Shown here: piece by piece, positions 48,600-61,340 of the stretch
Layout of the letters: each line of letters starts with the position of its first letter
Position numbering within the stretch: the stretch's first letter is position 1
NCBI GenBank assembly: GCA_008921705.1
Contig: VFFE01007510.1
Span: forward strand, 1,357,947 to 1,421,946
Source: Burhinus oedicnemus
Taxonomy: Eukaryota > Chordata > Aves > Charadriiformes > Burhinidae
Direction of reading: 5' to 3'
DNA: 64,000 nt
Notes under the pieces: model-generated
Told to the model about the DNA's origin: nothing
The model's database searches: none
Seen by the model: the letters and a program-made list of their open reading frames with translations, nothing else
Made by a program: the position numbers and the translations under genes

Positions 48600-48960
48600 G
48601 GACCGCGGCGCTCACCAGCGGCGGGAAGACCAAACCCAGCGAGGGCGCCAGCACGGCGGCAGCGCCGCGCCCCCGGCCCCGGCCTTACCCGTCATGGCTG
48701 CGGTCCCCAGCATGTCCTGCGTTACGCGGCTCACGAGAAACTGCCTTCTCGCGGGCTGCGCGGCGGGGGACGCCCGAGGGGACAGCCCGGGGACGGACGG
48801 CCCTGAGCCCGCCGGGCCGCTCCCGCCTTCCCCGCGCCCCGGGGGCGGCTCCCGGACCGGCCCCGCCCCGCCCCGCCCCGCCCCGCCGGGTGCGGGCACC
48901 GCCGGCTGCTGGAGAGCGGCTCGGCTCTTCTCCTGCCATCGCTGCCCTGCTGGCAATTGA
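48600..48960 (-). promoter_or_regulatory. AKAP12: CpG island promoter of AKAP12 beta
   Basis: A compact GC-rich island surrounds the beta first exon, inside the intron of the alpha transcript. Upstream of the ATG (48861-48887) lie about five tandem CCCCG units, which on either strand form overlapping Sp1-type GGGGCGGGG boxes. No TATA box was seen. The start site is probably between 48730 and 48860. Confidence 0.75.
48689..48713 (-). CDS. AKAP12: AKAP12 beta-isoform first coding exon
   Basis: On the - strand ATG at 48713 begins MLGTAAMT and ends G|GTAAGG at 48689. Joined to the giant exon at 36117 (TT GGA CAG) it gives MLGTAAMTVGQ, matching the mammalian beta form MLGTITITVGQ in sequence and splice phase. 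This isoform lacks the N-myristoylation signal. It has its own CpG-island promoter with a GC-box array, so it should be transcribed independently of alpha. With both large exons it would encode about 1944 residues before any final exon. Confidence 0.9.
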
Positions 48961-51137
48961 AGTCGTTCTGCCTCGAAGTATTCGTCTTTAAACTTTCACT
49001 TCAAGTATTTATTATTCCCCCCCCGGCCCCCGGAGAGAGGAGATGCCGGCTCTGCAGTGAGAAACAGCCGCTTCCTAAACAACAGAGCGCTTCCGTTCCC
49101 GGTTTTGGAATGCCTTCTCGATGCCGTTTGCCACAAAGCGTCCACACCAAACCTCAACAGACGCTAGTTCAGAGCCCCAAGTAGCCTACCCCCTCATAAA
49201 CAAAAAACATGTGAAACGCTTTTGTTTCTCCATACCCAAACATTTATTTCTTCGCCTATTAACAGTCACTTAGGGGTTGGATTGGGGTTTGGGTTTTTTT
49301 CTTGGTTTGTTTTGTTTTCTTTGTTGGGGGTTTTTGAATCGGAATTCTCTACAACCTAACTACATTATAAATTGCCTGAAGTTCTGCTGTCAAGGGTTTC
49401 AGAAAGGCATTACTCTGGATACTCGTAGTATCGCAATATAGTGCTCCAGCAGCTCTTGCTGCTAATAAAAAGGGATGCACTATGATAAAATAAAATGTAA
49501 AGGATCAGTGTCTGATATAGGTGACCTCCTATTTTAGTAACAGTATTTGTATGGATTATGTTGGGTATCTCCAAAGTCCTGACGTGCACAGATACCTCGG
49601 CCAGCCATTCGCAGCCTTTGTCTGCGGCTCCCATCGCCAGCACCAACACACTTCCCAGTTAATTTAATCCAGTAGTGACAACTTTGATGTGTCTGGATCA
49701 TCTCTCAAATGGTTGTCCAAATGTGAGTTTCAAATAACAATAACAAACAAATCAACCCACCCAAAAAAAACTTCAATCAAACATTCCTTTAACGTAAGCA
49801 ATTGCCTATGTTGCCTACTGCCATGATACTTTATTTCTGATTTTATAGATTTTGCAAACAAGATGAAATAAAGAATGAGTGGGGAACACGCAGAAGTGTA
49901 AAGCTAGAATGATTTATTTTGCCACCTGGAGAGATGTCTCTGCATGCAGCATTTAAAACAGACCTCCTCCCCATCTTTATTCAACCGCCTAAAGACAGGT
50001 GGACCAGACGCTGTGAGGTCCAGAGGGGTGGACATCAACAGTTATGAATATCTGAATGTAGTCTTGACTTGAAGAACTCTTTTCAGTGCTTGATCAGACA
50101 GGATTTATTTGTCTCTACGGATGGTGTCATTTTCAGCTATTGTTACCAGAAAATACATGCTGCATCGCCTCCAGAAAGGCGTTTTTTACTTTGAGAGAAA
50201 ACCCATAGAATTCTTTTCCCTATCATATAAATTATGCTGCCACCTAGGCTTGGTTCCACTGACAACAGTACAACAAATCCCAATTAAAACAGCAACACCA
50301 CACAATCACATGAGAGATGACCATCAAAGAAAGCAAAGACTTTTCAGGCAATCTACTCACAAATTCCTCATGCCATCTATGTCCGCAACACACCCTGCAT
50401 TTGGTCACATGTAACTACCTGCATTCAAAGGCAGCTTCTCACTTGATCATCACACATCCTAGGAAGACAATTTCTGCACAACTGAAGCAACGGCCCACAA
50501 TTTTTCAACAAAAATTACCTTGATTATTAACTTTAAATCCATGCCCTTTTAAAGGCCTTCTCTATTACTTGATCCAGAAGCTGAATGCCAACACGAAGCC
50601 TTCTGACACTACTTCAAATCATCAGGTATTTTCTCCCCCTTCATGACTTTGTTTACTGAGTATCCTCTCTCCATTCCCAACCACTTCAGAGTGACATTTT
50701 AAAAGGTAAGTTTATGAATAAACATAAAAGGATTTCTGCCCTATGAAGGAAGGGACAGGCCTACGCAGCAGAAACCTAACGTAAGAGGTGGAAATTGAGC
50801 TGTTTCTTCAGGTGAATGGTTGAGACTGGCAGCAGGCAAGCAGAGGCACCGCAGGGCGCACTGATGGAAGAGAACCGTCCCTACGGGGGAGCGAGTAGCA
50901 TCCCCCGCCTCCCCTACCACCCACAGCTTCGATCCACAACCCATTCGTTATCTCTGCTATAAAGAAAACTCATCCCAACAAAACAACGCCCTAGAAGAAA
51001 CACTTGAGCAACCACGAGATCACTTGAGTAACTACCTGTCCACTTGGGGACAGCTAGTTGAGCCCCATTTCAACTTCTCGCTCCATTTAGCATCCAGGCC
51101 TCTACGATCTGTCCACTGAACACAGGTTTTCACTTAC
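48961..51137 (-). other. AKAP12: AKAP12 intron 2, part upstream of the beta promoter
   Basis: Sequence between the beta CpG island and alpha exon 2. It begins on the transcript strand with the strong donor GTAAGT at 51137-51132. No coding or RNA feature was recognised. Confidence 0.75.
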
Positions 51138-51324
51138 CATCTGGTCCAGCGGCCTCTGCTTGCTCTCCGGGTGGTTCTTGGAGGGCTGAAGCCACCTCTG
51201 GCTGCTGCTCGTCCAGCTCCTGAGGTGCTGTAATAGCTCCTGGCTGCTGCGGCTCCTGTGGTGGCGCATCCTGCTCCAAATTGTCTTCATTAATATCAGG
51301 GACTGGTAAACTTGCATCTAGAAC
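51138..51324 (-). CDS. AKAP12: AKAP12 alpha exon 2
   Basis: A 187-base exon with acceptor CCATGCAG|GTTCTAG (starts at 51324) and donor GATG|GTAAGT (ends at 51138). It encodes VLDASLPVPDINEDNLEQD and then a Gln/Pro/Glu-rich acidic stretch ending GPD, plus one base of the Val codon completed by the giant exon (G|TT). Phase 0 in and phase 1 out matches the mammalian alpha exon 2, although the peptide has diverged strongly from mammals. It encodes residues 40-101. The placement rests on splice sites, phase, position and acidic composition rather than on residue identity. Confidence 0.88.
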
Positions 51325-54300
51325 CTGCATGGTGAAGTATTGGATGAAGGATGGTAGGGAGGGAGAAAAAGAGGAGGGGGGTGGGGGGAAAAAAAAAAAG
51401 TAACATCAGTCTTAGGCCAGGGGTTTTTTTCCCCCTCATTGAATATTGTTCTTTCATTCTCAGTTTGCATATGTAAGTGCAAGCATTTGGGGAAATAAAT
51501 ACTTCTTTGTATTATTGTTCCTTTTCAAAATTATGAATTTTAATAAATCAAAGTACTTTTGTGAGGGGAAAAAACCCAAGACATAACCTGGGACTATTTA
51601 TTTTACTGTTCTCCTGCATAAAATATGTAGGAGCAACAAGGCTTACAGACAATGGCCTATAAGCTTGCGTAGAAACTGGTTTCCAGCATTCCTTCTAGCA
51701 TGAAGGAAAACTTTGGGATAATGTGAATCTAGCTGATAGAAGGGTATTTTTCATTCTTCAAAACATCTGGCACAATTTCTCTGATATATGGATGAATTCT
51801 GTCTACATTACAGCCTTTGGTATCGCTCCTCTGCTGATGTGCTTATCTTACCATCATAAACAATACATCTATAAAGAAACTGAACTATTCATGACAGAAA
51901 GCAGAATTATGTATATAAATCCCATGAGGAAATTCAGTGAAACTGGAATTAAAACTAGAATTTTTGTGCTTCAGTTACTTCGCAGAGATTATTCTCACGG
52001 GGAGGGGGGGACCTTTGGGACTCTGCGCTATAATATTTGAAATATTTTTTTCTAGATTTTTCAATAGGTGTACAAAAATAATCTCTTTTTCAGCTTCCAC
52101 AGTTGATACATTTTAATTATTTTCAGAATTTGCATAGGCTCGCCATATAACAAAGGAGATACTTTTTAAATAAAAATATGCTTCTGAAAGTATGAAATGT
52201 GTTGTGGTCATTAAAAAAATACTTCCTTATCCTTTAATTATTTGTTTAATTAACTAGCTCTCCAACCAACTGTATTACCTTCCAAGAGAAACCATTTCAA
52301 CTAATTAACCACATCTTAAATCTCTATTCCTGAAGCGCAGGTTTAGAGTTCCACTGGTAGAACAGCAAACCTTAATTACATATCATTGTCTTATTACTCA
52401 GCTGTACTCCCAAAATACTGCCATTGAAGCCCTGTTAATTAAGCGAAGGAACCATAGATACATCCCATCTTTCAGTGTAATGTAACATCCAAACGCTTAA
52501 AACGCCAAACCGGGATCAGAAAGATGCCACATTCCTGACGACTCTCTTCCAAAACCCACTGAAACAAGCTTCTGAATGGGGACATCCATTTATTTATTTT
52601 TGTTAGCAATTAGCCCGCTGCAACGGAATTTCAAATCAACATACAAAGTGTCGGGGGCTTTCTCTTATCATTCAACCCCCTTTTCACGCGCCGGGCGGGA
52701 TCCGAGAGAAGCGCTGTACCCCCGCTTCCACAGGCAGCGAAGTGCGCCTTCGGATTCCCAATTTTCAGTTCAGAAGCCCTTAATTAAGCCAAATTGTTTC
52801 CACCTGGCGTTGCTGCGCTCCTCAAAGCTGCCTTTCACAGCCACATAATCCACCTCACGAAAAAAAGGACCCCATTCTGCTCTCCTGCCAATACCACAGA
52901 TGGAATAATTTGGCTTCAGAGTTTTCACATGCTGAGACCAGATATTAAATAGAAGAAATACAGAATGGCTCAACACTCAGATTACATTCCTGCTTCTCAC
53001 ATCATCCTTCTCATAAATCTAAAACACAGGAACTCAGGAGGAATAAAAATGCCGTACCACCGAACAAAGGCACATAAACTCTGGGAGCTCTTCTGCAGTT
53101 GCACACAGCATTAACTGAATGGTAATAACCAATTAAAGTCTAAAAACAAATAGACACAGGAAATAACAACCTAATTCTCAAAGGGCTCTGAGACGCTTCG
53201 ATACAAGTTTATTAAAGGACAGGTTTGTTGTTTTTAATAGTAAGTTTTACTCATTCATTCTTGTAAGAAGACTGCTAGACCTGCAAACACAACAATCACC
53301 TTAAATTTTCTGGCTCTTAACAGGACTTGGCTATCTGAAGATAAATCCACGGATGGCTATTTCAAGACGACACCCTCAGAATTAGCACCAACAATTCTTC
53401 GGAGTCACAAGAAAGGCAACAGCACTGAATATCCTAGCACTCCTCACTGTATTCAAAAATTTCCTTGCCTTTCTTTCCCGCCCCCCCCAGTCAAACCATT
53501 TTAAAGCTAGAGTCAGATGTATAGACGTACATGTATAGACACATAAAGTCCACCATTTGCCCAAGAGCCTAATACGGACCCCTGGACTCTGCAAGGAACC
53601 AGCATACAAAGGGATCAAGGACCTCCAACACGGTACAACTTGCCTCCTTTTTAAATTGAGCCCTGGATGTTATGACAAAATATTAACTATGATAACACTT
53701 AGTATTCCCCCAGCTCTGAATTTAGTCCACAGTTGTGATGCATTCAGGAAAACAGTGACTATACACCATTCCAAAGATTTGTGACCAAAATTCAGAAGTC
53801 ACTGTATCTAGCAGGTAACTCTTTGGATCTGTAAAATGCTGACACCTTCCAGTATGAAGAACAGAATGACATCTAAAAACATTACTACACAAAAGACTAT
53901 AAACAGTTTTACTACCAGCTGGTACAATTACAATCCCTGATCACTCTGTACATAAATGCAGTTTTGAAAGCAGGACACATCAGTCACAACTGAGTAAAAA
54001 TGTAAATACAGGAAAAGCCTCAGTATTTTCAAATTTGACCAGACCTGCAGTATAACCCTACCCTGCCAGGGAAGAGGGACCTTTTTACCCCAGTCTCTTG
54101 GGAAAGAGTTTGATGTGATCCTTGGCCACAGGAAGGCAAGTAGTTCAGATTTTCACATCAAGTGTTCTACTTTAAATAACTGAATAATCGAAATCAATAA
54201 AACAATTGCATTTTCTGCAAATTAAAATGCATGCAAAGGAGAAGAAAATACATACCTTTGGGGGGGTTGTAAGGCGAAGGGAGACACAACAGCATCTCTA

Positions 54301-57300
54301 GGGGGTTTTTTTGTTGTTTTTTTTTTTTTAAAAAAAGTTTTCTGTTCTGAGAAAAGTTGCTCAGGCTCTTTATGAGGGTCAGTGCAGTCTGTCCCACTGC
54401 ATTAGTCGTCAAAAGAAACTAATTTCAATTTTCACTCACATTAACTGCTTCATTTCTCTGAAGGGACCTAAACTGCAGTTTAGTCCAATTATGTCTAATT
54501 TAGTGAGCTGTGTTCCTAATTCCATGGAGAATAGTTGCAAAGCTTAGACAAATATGAAGTCAAAGTTTAGAGTGATGGGTGAAAACCTTAAAGACAAAAT
54601 TAACGGTATTAGGAATCTCGTTATTCAGCTCTGTGTATTTATCTTCAGGCAATGAGACATTACAGTTGGCAGGTTTAACAACATTTATCAGGTTTCTGCG
54701 GCACACATTCATTGCTCTCCTTTGATTGTTAATTAATTTATGCATTTGTTGTCTCATAAATGCGGAAAAAAAATGAAGGGAACAGCTTACCCAATTCCCT
54801 GATCTTTCAGCTTCTTCAGTTGCAAAGCAAAGGGCCACCGGTGAAGCAACACTGTGGCTCCTGTCACGCCGCCACTATGCATCACGCACATTTTTTTAAA
54901 TATTTCCCTCATATCCACCAGAAAGGCGGAAGCAAAGGGCGGCCACACAGCTAATGAGGCTAAAACGCACAGGGCTCGTTGCCCACATCACTCTAACCAA
55001 CAGCAGCTTCTGCTCCATTTTGCATTACAGCGTTAGGTCCAACTGTCGGACCCCGCTAAATGCATACAAAATTATAAATGTAGAAAGAAAACTAACACAA
55101 AGAATTACATGAGATACGGATGAACAGCAGGTCCCTGATCTCTCACTATACATTAGCGCATGTTTCATTCACGCACTGTTCTGGAGGGGCGACCAGCACC
55201 CAGCTTCTTCCCCCACCAGCAATCACCACCATTCCCAACATTCCTTCTACCAGGCCCAAATCATTCCAGGGATTCCTCACACCAGGCCCAAACACACCAG
55301 AGTTAATTTTGCCTCATTCTGTTAATCCTGCGACACTGATTCTCCTTTAGATTACTCAAATAGCCAGATCCAGCTGTCTGAACAACTGAGCAAACTAACA
55401 TAATGGTCTCTAATATTTTTCCTGAAGTTCGATTTTGAAACTTTGGGAAAGCTTGCAGCACTGTTGGTCTGCTCAGGGGGTCTGCCCTTAACACACGCTG
55501 CTTCATTAAAAAGATCTTCAACCACCAAGATTTGAAGAAAAAAAAATAAAAAATAAATGGCATTTAGGTCATTCCCAGTCTTTGTTCCCAGCAGTTTGTC
55601 TTGTTTTGCATTAGCTAAGGCATTAGACGTTCGTGGGACATTGCAAATTCCAGGTGGAGAAAACATAAGGCGCTTACCTATAAGGCACGTAACAGCCTAC
55701 TTAATTTCAGTACCTTATTTCTGGGTAACATCTCCTGCAGACAAAGTCAAGAGCCTTCTCCTTACCTTTCATTTCCTCGGATCCATCCTCCTCTGTCCTA
55801 ACTCTCAGCCCGACTTCATTGTGACATCTCCTTATGGATGACTGCCCTCAAAACCTGCACGGCTAAAACAAAACCGGCAGGTTTTGCTCCCAAATCATCT
55901 CTGTGATGTCTTTTTGCAGCCCGTGAAGGAAGCGTTACTCCCGACCTGTCATTCAGGTCCACACCTTAAGCCTGATCCGACCCGAGCTCCTTCCCAGGTC
56001 TCGCATCTTTCCACTCGCTCTGCAGAGGGGTCCTCGGACACCTCCTAACCCGAGCGCTCACGGGGGTGCAACCCTGCGGCCCGGAGGCTGGGCACCAGTT
56101 AGAACAGGGACCCAGCGCAGAGCAAGTTACTCCCAGTAACCACAACCAGGGCTTGCATTTCCAACCAGGACTCCCCAAGACCCCACACTCCTCTTTGCAT
56201 CTCTTTGGCCTCTGTCACATCAAACACAAGCTAATTGCCTCAGCTTTCAAAGTGCCGGGACACTCCCTCTACCACCTCCCTCTTATCTCCCCTGTGATTA
56301 GGGGGTCATTTCACGCTTTCGGTGGATCCATGACACCAATTTCCATTGTGCATTTTTTTCAATCGAGCATTTTTACGCTTTCTCCCCAGCCACCCCGCAG
56401 GCACGGGCCGACCTCCAGGCCTTTACCACCAAACGACATGGGGCTCTTCCTTCCCAGTCGGAAGGGAAGTACTTAAAGGGAATTAGGCCCTGCGGAACCA
56501 GGAGAACCCTCAGTTTGATTAAGCTTAGTTGTACCATCGCTAATGTCGTATTTTCGGGCTGACTCAGCTCCCTCACCAGAACGCAGTTGTTTAAACAGCA
56601 GATGTAAGTCTGTCCCAGCTGTTATTTGTCAGGCGCTCAGACAATAAGACACTCTGACATCTCAGCTGGCAACCTCTTTAGAAGAGACAGTTCCAAATAT
56701 TTACTGTCTAGCAGACACTTGCTCTCATTACAACGCAGGTAGCGTAATCAAGTTACTACTCAGAAATGGGAACCATCCCGAAAACACCATTTGAATGATT
56801 CGCTGCACTTGGGTGGGGGCCCTTGCACGCAAGCAAGCCCGGAACACACCACATGACATTTTAAAGCCATCCATTGCTGCAAAAGATTATCTCTGCCAAA
56901 CCTAGATTGTGCTGCAAGAATAGCTTATTAGCATGCCAGTATTTTTCCGGATTCTCTCTTTAAAAGTTATTCCCTACGCCATTTCAGGTAGCTGCTCCTA
57001 CCCAGCTCTGCTCCCTCAGCAGGGCCACAAAAAGAAACCTGTATTAAAACTGGTACCCTGAGCTTCTAAATAAAACGAAGGCAGGGGTTTTTTTCACGAT
57101 TGCTTTAGCTGAGATGCTGGCAGGATGACGCAGCTCCTCTCGCGTCACCACGTGGCTCATAGCTGCTTTCCACCCTGTGGCTCAGAGCTGCTTTCCGCCC
57201 CATGGGACCTCGGAGGGCACCACGCTGGCATCTCTTCCCAGTCTCCCTCCGATGCTCAGCATCCGAGCGGGAAGTCGGGCCAGAGGCGCGTCACTGCCAC

Positions 57301-60300
57301 AAACAGAGAGGGAGCTCACCAGATGGAGATGCCCGAAGCAACCTAGGCATGTGCTGCCACCACCAGAGGCGTCACCCAGCTCCCTGCCCAATCTTGGTCA
57401 CAAAGTCCTCCCTGCTCCCCCGCACCTGCCACATCTGCTGTGCGAGTCCCAGAAGCCAACACATCTTGCTAAAATCAGCAGAGAATGACCTTGCCAAAGA
57501 AGCTGAAGAGCTTTCTAGAGGGTGAGCTCCCGGAATGAGCTCGCCCAGTGCCAGAAGCAGCAGAGGGGAAGCTGCAGGTGCCCTGGGGAGGAGGCAGGAG
57601 CACAGGACCCGTCCCATCAGACACCTCAAAGCTTTTGTGAGTCTGGGACACCTGAGGTTTGCCCTCTTTGAGACGAACAAGCTTGTTCCTACTTATAGAA
57701 CTATTATTTTTGAAACCTGTTAAATCCTTCTCAGGCCACACTTTGGTTTTCAGCGCTGCTCAGGGCAGTCTGACAGGGAAGCTTCACAAGCAGACAGGGT
57801 CCACCAGCTCACCATCACCAACAGGGAAAGTTTTTTTGTTTCCCCTCCTGCCCTGCTGCAGATGCTTGCCTTGTCCTGGCTCTGGATCTCACCTGTCTGT
57901 CGCAGGAGACAAATGAACTCACTGATACATCAGGGAACTGGCCCAGAAAAAAAAAAAACAAACAACAAACAAACCAAACCCAAACAATCCAGTGTATCTC
58001 GAAGGGTTAGTGAGTTTAACCGTCTTATGGAAAGACAAGGTGAGGACCAGGCACGGTGCGAGGTGGGACTGCATCATCTGGGGCAAGACAGGGAAGAGGG
58101 ACAGGGGAGGAAGAAAGGCAGGGGGAAAAGCGCATTGCTGCTCAAACAGCAAGGAGGTAACTCCACCAGATCAGCCTTCTGTGGGACCACACCCTGCCCC
58201 TTGTTTTCAAGAGGACTTTGGGTGTCGATTCACAAATCCGATGAATTCAGTTCAGGCGTGCGAAGGGATTAGTACCTCCGGGGTCTGTGAGGCTCCCCTG
58301 CGGAGGGGGCTTCCCGCAGCGGGGTGGCTATGCGCGATAAGGAGCAGCTCCTCCGCTGCCAGAGTTTAAGCCTCATCCCTCACAGTAAAAAAACCCCACC
58401 AGTTTCAAGCGCCAGTAACATGCTGGGCTGGAAACTCTGGAGCTGCTTTACGTGTAATTCAGCAGGAACTCGTGAAAGGATGGGGCGAACAGCTGAGGTC
58501 CCACCCCTTCAGCCCACATTTAACCTGCAGTGCTTGCGGACCAACACCCAAAGGGGCCTAAATATCCCCCTCACTGTAGGCCAAGAGCTTTACAGGGTCT
58601 CTGACACCTCCTGGGCTGCCCAAGTGAGAAGCCCAGAACCAGCCACGCACTCCCCCTTCCTGTAACTAGGGCACCTCAAAAGCTGGTATCTGGCCAGAGA
58701 GTCACGTGCGAATAACAAAACTAAGAGCTGAAAGACGATAAATTCAGCCCTTTCTAGAAGAAAAGGCAAAGAGGTTTTCGTCTTGTACAAAATATGATAC
58801 AACTATGTCATGAAAGAAATTTGATTACATACTTTGAGGAATTTCAAGTGACCAAAAAAGCACGACTGCTGTGAGATTTTATAACCTACGTTAGGCTAGT
58901 TGCCTAGACAATTTATTTTTTATTGACTTGCCAAGGCTCGCTCAAGTTGGATTCCGTTAATTCAGTTTTCAACGTTTTTCTTCTAAGAGAGGGGCTTGTG
59001 ATAAGCATTTTAATTTGGAAAGCACAAAAAAGAAGACCATCCTTCAAAATGTCCCCATTGTATCTTCTGCAAACAAATTAGCTCTTTGACAGATTTCTCC
59101 AGGGGCATTGCAGGATCTGGTAATTTTCAAATCCAAAGGGCTGAAAGGAGTAACGATGAAGAATTGTGTCACAAATCTGCATGGAACTACCTTAAGTAAG
59201 AACAGACCAAATGAGATACAAAAAAAGTACGACTAAACTTCATTAAAACTTATTTTTCTTTTTATTTGATGTAACAGGAGGCAAAAACAGCTGTTTTAGA
59301 AGAACAGTAGTAATACAACTTCTTACAGCAGTGAGATTCTAAAAGAACTTCCCCACCTTTAAGCTGTTCTACTTAAATAACAAGATAAAACCTCTTTGAA
59401 AACATTTTCATAAAGACTGGAAGACGTAAAACACAGTATTAGTAACGATAATAATCTGTATTTGAGAACACCATCAACGGTATTCTCTTTTTTTGGGGTC
59501 TTAGTTCCCATAACCGGATAGATACGGCCATGAATGTTACGTCCCTTCCTCTAAGTCACATTATCTTGATTTTTAAACAGTCACGGTAGCCAAATACTTG
59601 CACTCTATAAATTCACTCGTGTCTAAATTTCAGCGTCTGAAATCCAAAATTGCCCAACACAACGGCTAAATATTTTGTTAACCAACACCAATCCCTAACG
59701 CTTATTTGGTTAAAAAGAAAATAAAATAAATCTCAGTTAATTTAAAGTTCATTCTCAATGTGGTTTTCAAATCTGTCAAAACACGCACAAGGAGGTCTAG
59801 TGGCAGCCAGGAACTATGGGAAATTCAACTTGAAAGTTAAATCTGAACCACAAGGTCAAAGAAACAAAGTCATAACCAGTTCTCAAGCTCCAACACACCC
59901 ACGCACCAGCTACAGAAACTTCTGAGTATCTCTGCTCCGAGGACCCAGACTCTGAAGAGCCTGAAGAAGGGGATTTCGGTACAACGCGGTGTTATTTCTC
60001 TCCCAACAAACTTAACGCCTAACCCCAAAGCAACGCTGTGTAAACACCTAGATGCACATAACCTCCCCTTTCAGTCCCAGAATCCCCTAAACGCGCCTAT
60101 TCCAGAGGGATAAATGGGTTCATTCATAATCTATTTTTAAACACCAGACATGTTTTAAAAGAATTTCTTTCAATTCTTCAACGCCTTTATTAAAAATAAC
60201 ACATACCTACAGCTCCTCTACTCCCTACTGGCTGAGAGTTGGCCNNNNNNNNNNNNNNNNNNNNGTGTGTGGGGGGGGAAGGCTGCGGAGAGAGCGGCGG

Positions 60301-60555
60301 GAGCCCCGGGTACGGCTGCAGGACCGCAGTCAGGAGGTTCCTTGGCGCAGCCCCCGCCGCGGTCGCCGCCGCCGCCACCGGGAGTTTTATGACTGCGGCG
60401 CTGGCCCTGGCGCAGTCCCGGCTTCCCGCCCGGGCCGGAGGTTGCCCGCGGTTCGCGGCAGGTGCCCGCCGCCGCGGCGGGAAAGTTTCCCCGCGGCGGG
60501 AGCCACCGCCCCGCTTGTGTGTGTCCGTGTCCCCCGCCCTCCGCCCCTGCCTTAC
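51325..60555 (-). other. AKAP12: AKAP12 alpha intron 1
   Basis: A 9.2-kb first intron, opening with GTAAGG at 60555. It contains the second N gap near its 5' end. No transposon of clear family and no exon was recognised. A denser, moderately GC-rich stretch at 56.1-56.8 kb has an AP-1-type TGACTCAG site (about 56560) and is a candidate regulatory region. Open frames here look like chance. Confidence 0.8.
60245..60264. other. Assembly gap (20 N)
   Basis: Twenty undetermined bases about 290 bp downstream of AKAP12 alpha exon 1, at the edge of the CpG island. The real missing length is unknown. Confidence 0.97.
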
Positions 60556-60672
60556 CTTGGAGGGCTCCGCTTCTTCTGCCGATAGCGTCTCCGGAGGGGT
60601 GCGGGGGGGCTCGGCGGCGGTGCCCTCCCCGTCCTGCGGGGCGGGCGGCTCGGTAGAGCTGCCGGCGCCCAT
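60556..60672 (-). CDS. AKAP12: AKAP12 alpha-isoform first coding exon (myristoylated N-terminus)
   Basis: ATG at 60672 opens MGAGSSTEPPAPQDGEG and the exon ends AEPSK at AAG|GTAAGG (60556/60555), 39 codons, phase 0. The first eight residues equal mammalian AKAP12 alpha (MGAGSSTE). Gly2 followed by Ser at positions 5-6 is the N-myristoylation signal that helps anchor gravin to the plasma membrane. Together with exon 2 and the two large exons this gives about 2037 codons before the final exon, longer than human alpha (1782 residues). Confidence 0.95.
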
Positions 60673-60782
60673 GGCGCTGCCCGGGCGGGGGCTGGCGGAG
60701 GGCGGCGGCGGTGGCGGCGCAGCCGGGAATGAAGGAGCGCGGCTGTCCGCAAACTCCTTTAGGGAGCGAGAGGCGGGGAGGG

Positions 60783-60813
<31 letters not shown>

Positions 60814-61287
60814 GAGGAGAAAAAAAAAAAGAGAGCGAGCGAGAGCCAGCGAGGAAAATCACCTCCTCCCCTGGTCCCCCCGCCCGCCTGCCTCTTGCTC
60901 CATCACATGAGCAGAGCCCCGGACACGCCTTGCAGCATCAAACCGGGCTGATAAGGAGCGGCCAAGGGGGGCAGCGCCCTGCCCGCCGCCGGCCGGGGGC
61001 CGCTCCCCCCCCCCCTCCCGGGCACCGCCGGTACCGCCGGGGTGGGGGCGCCGCCCGGCTCTCCGCGGCGCTGACTCAGCGTTTCTGTCCCCTCCCCGCC
61101 CTCGCCGGGACCGGAGCCGGGACGAGCCGCCGCCCGCCAGCACCCTCGGGGGGCTCCGGCCCAGGGGCTGCGCCCCCCGCCCGGCCGCGCTGCCCTGCAC
61201 CCCCCGCGGGGCTTCGGCCGGCTGCTGGCCCGGGGGCTCGGCTCCGGGCCCCGAGCCTTCAGCGCCGTGGGCTTGCAGACCTCGGCC

Positions 61288-61339
61288 ATGCTGGGCCTGT
61301 CTGCGAGAAGGACGTCCAGGTTTCAGATGATGCAGAAAA
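61288..61339 (+). other. Possible divergent first exon upstream of AKAP12
   Basis: On the + strand an ATG at 61288 opens MLGLSARRTSRFQMMQK and runs into a good donor, CAGAAAA|GTAAGG at 61339/61340. The frame is open further upstream to about 61077. The codons before the ATG read like a mitochondrial presequence (LLARGLGSGPRAFSAVGLQ). No partner exon or protein family was recognised in the remaining 2.6 kb. This may be a divergent non-coding transcript. Confidence 0.25.
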
Positions 61340-61340
61340 G

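Larger units (their letters stand above)
42286..48688 (-). other. AKAP12: AKAP12 intron, distal part
   Basis: Intronic sequence between the CR1 and the beta first exon. It holds a third copy of repeat B at about 43800-43950 and an interrupted G run at 46909-46926. It also has a 76-codon ORF of unknown meaning at 48233-48463. No exon was recognised. Confidence 0.7.
60270..61340 (-). promoter_or_regulatory. AKAP12: CpG island promoter of AKAP12 alpha, possibly bidirectional
   Basis: GC-rich, CpG-dense sequence surrounds alpha exon 1 and extends about 650 bp upstream of the start codon. A 24-A run (about 60783-60806 on the + strand, poly-T on the transcript strand) lies in the presumed 5'UTR or proximal promoter. 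A TGACTCAG AP-1-like site occurs at about 61072. The far side contains a + strand donor at 61339/61340, so divergent transcription is possible. Confidence 0.7.

Noticed and set aside
48612..48956. 114-codon - strand ORF over the AKAP12 beta island
   Set aside because: Only its internal MLGTAAMTG part is real; the rest is GC-rich 5'UTR and intron read through the GTAAGG donor.
56066..56476. 136-codon + strand ORF inside AKAP12 intron 1
   Set aside because: No recognisable domain, low-complexity Pro/His/Ser composition, and no promoter or splice support.
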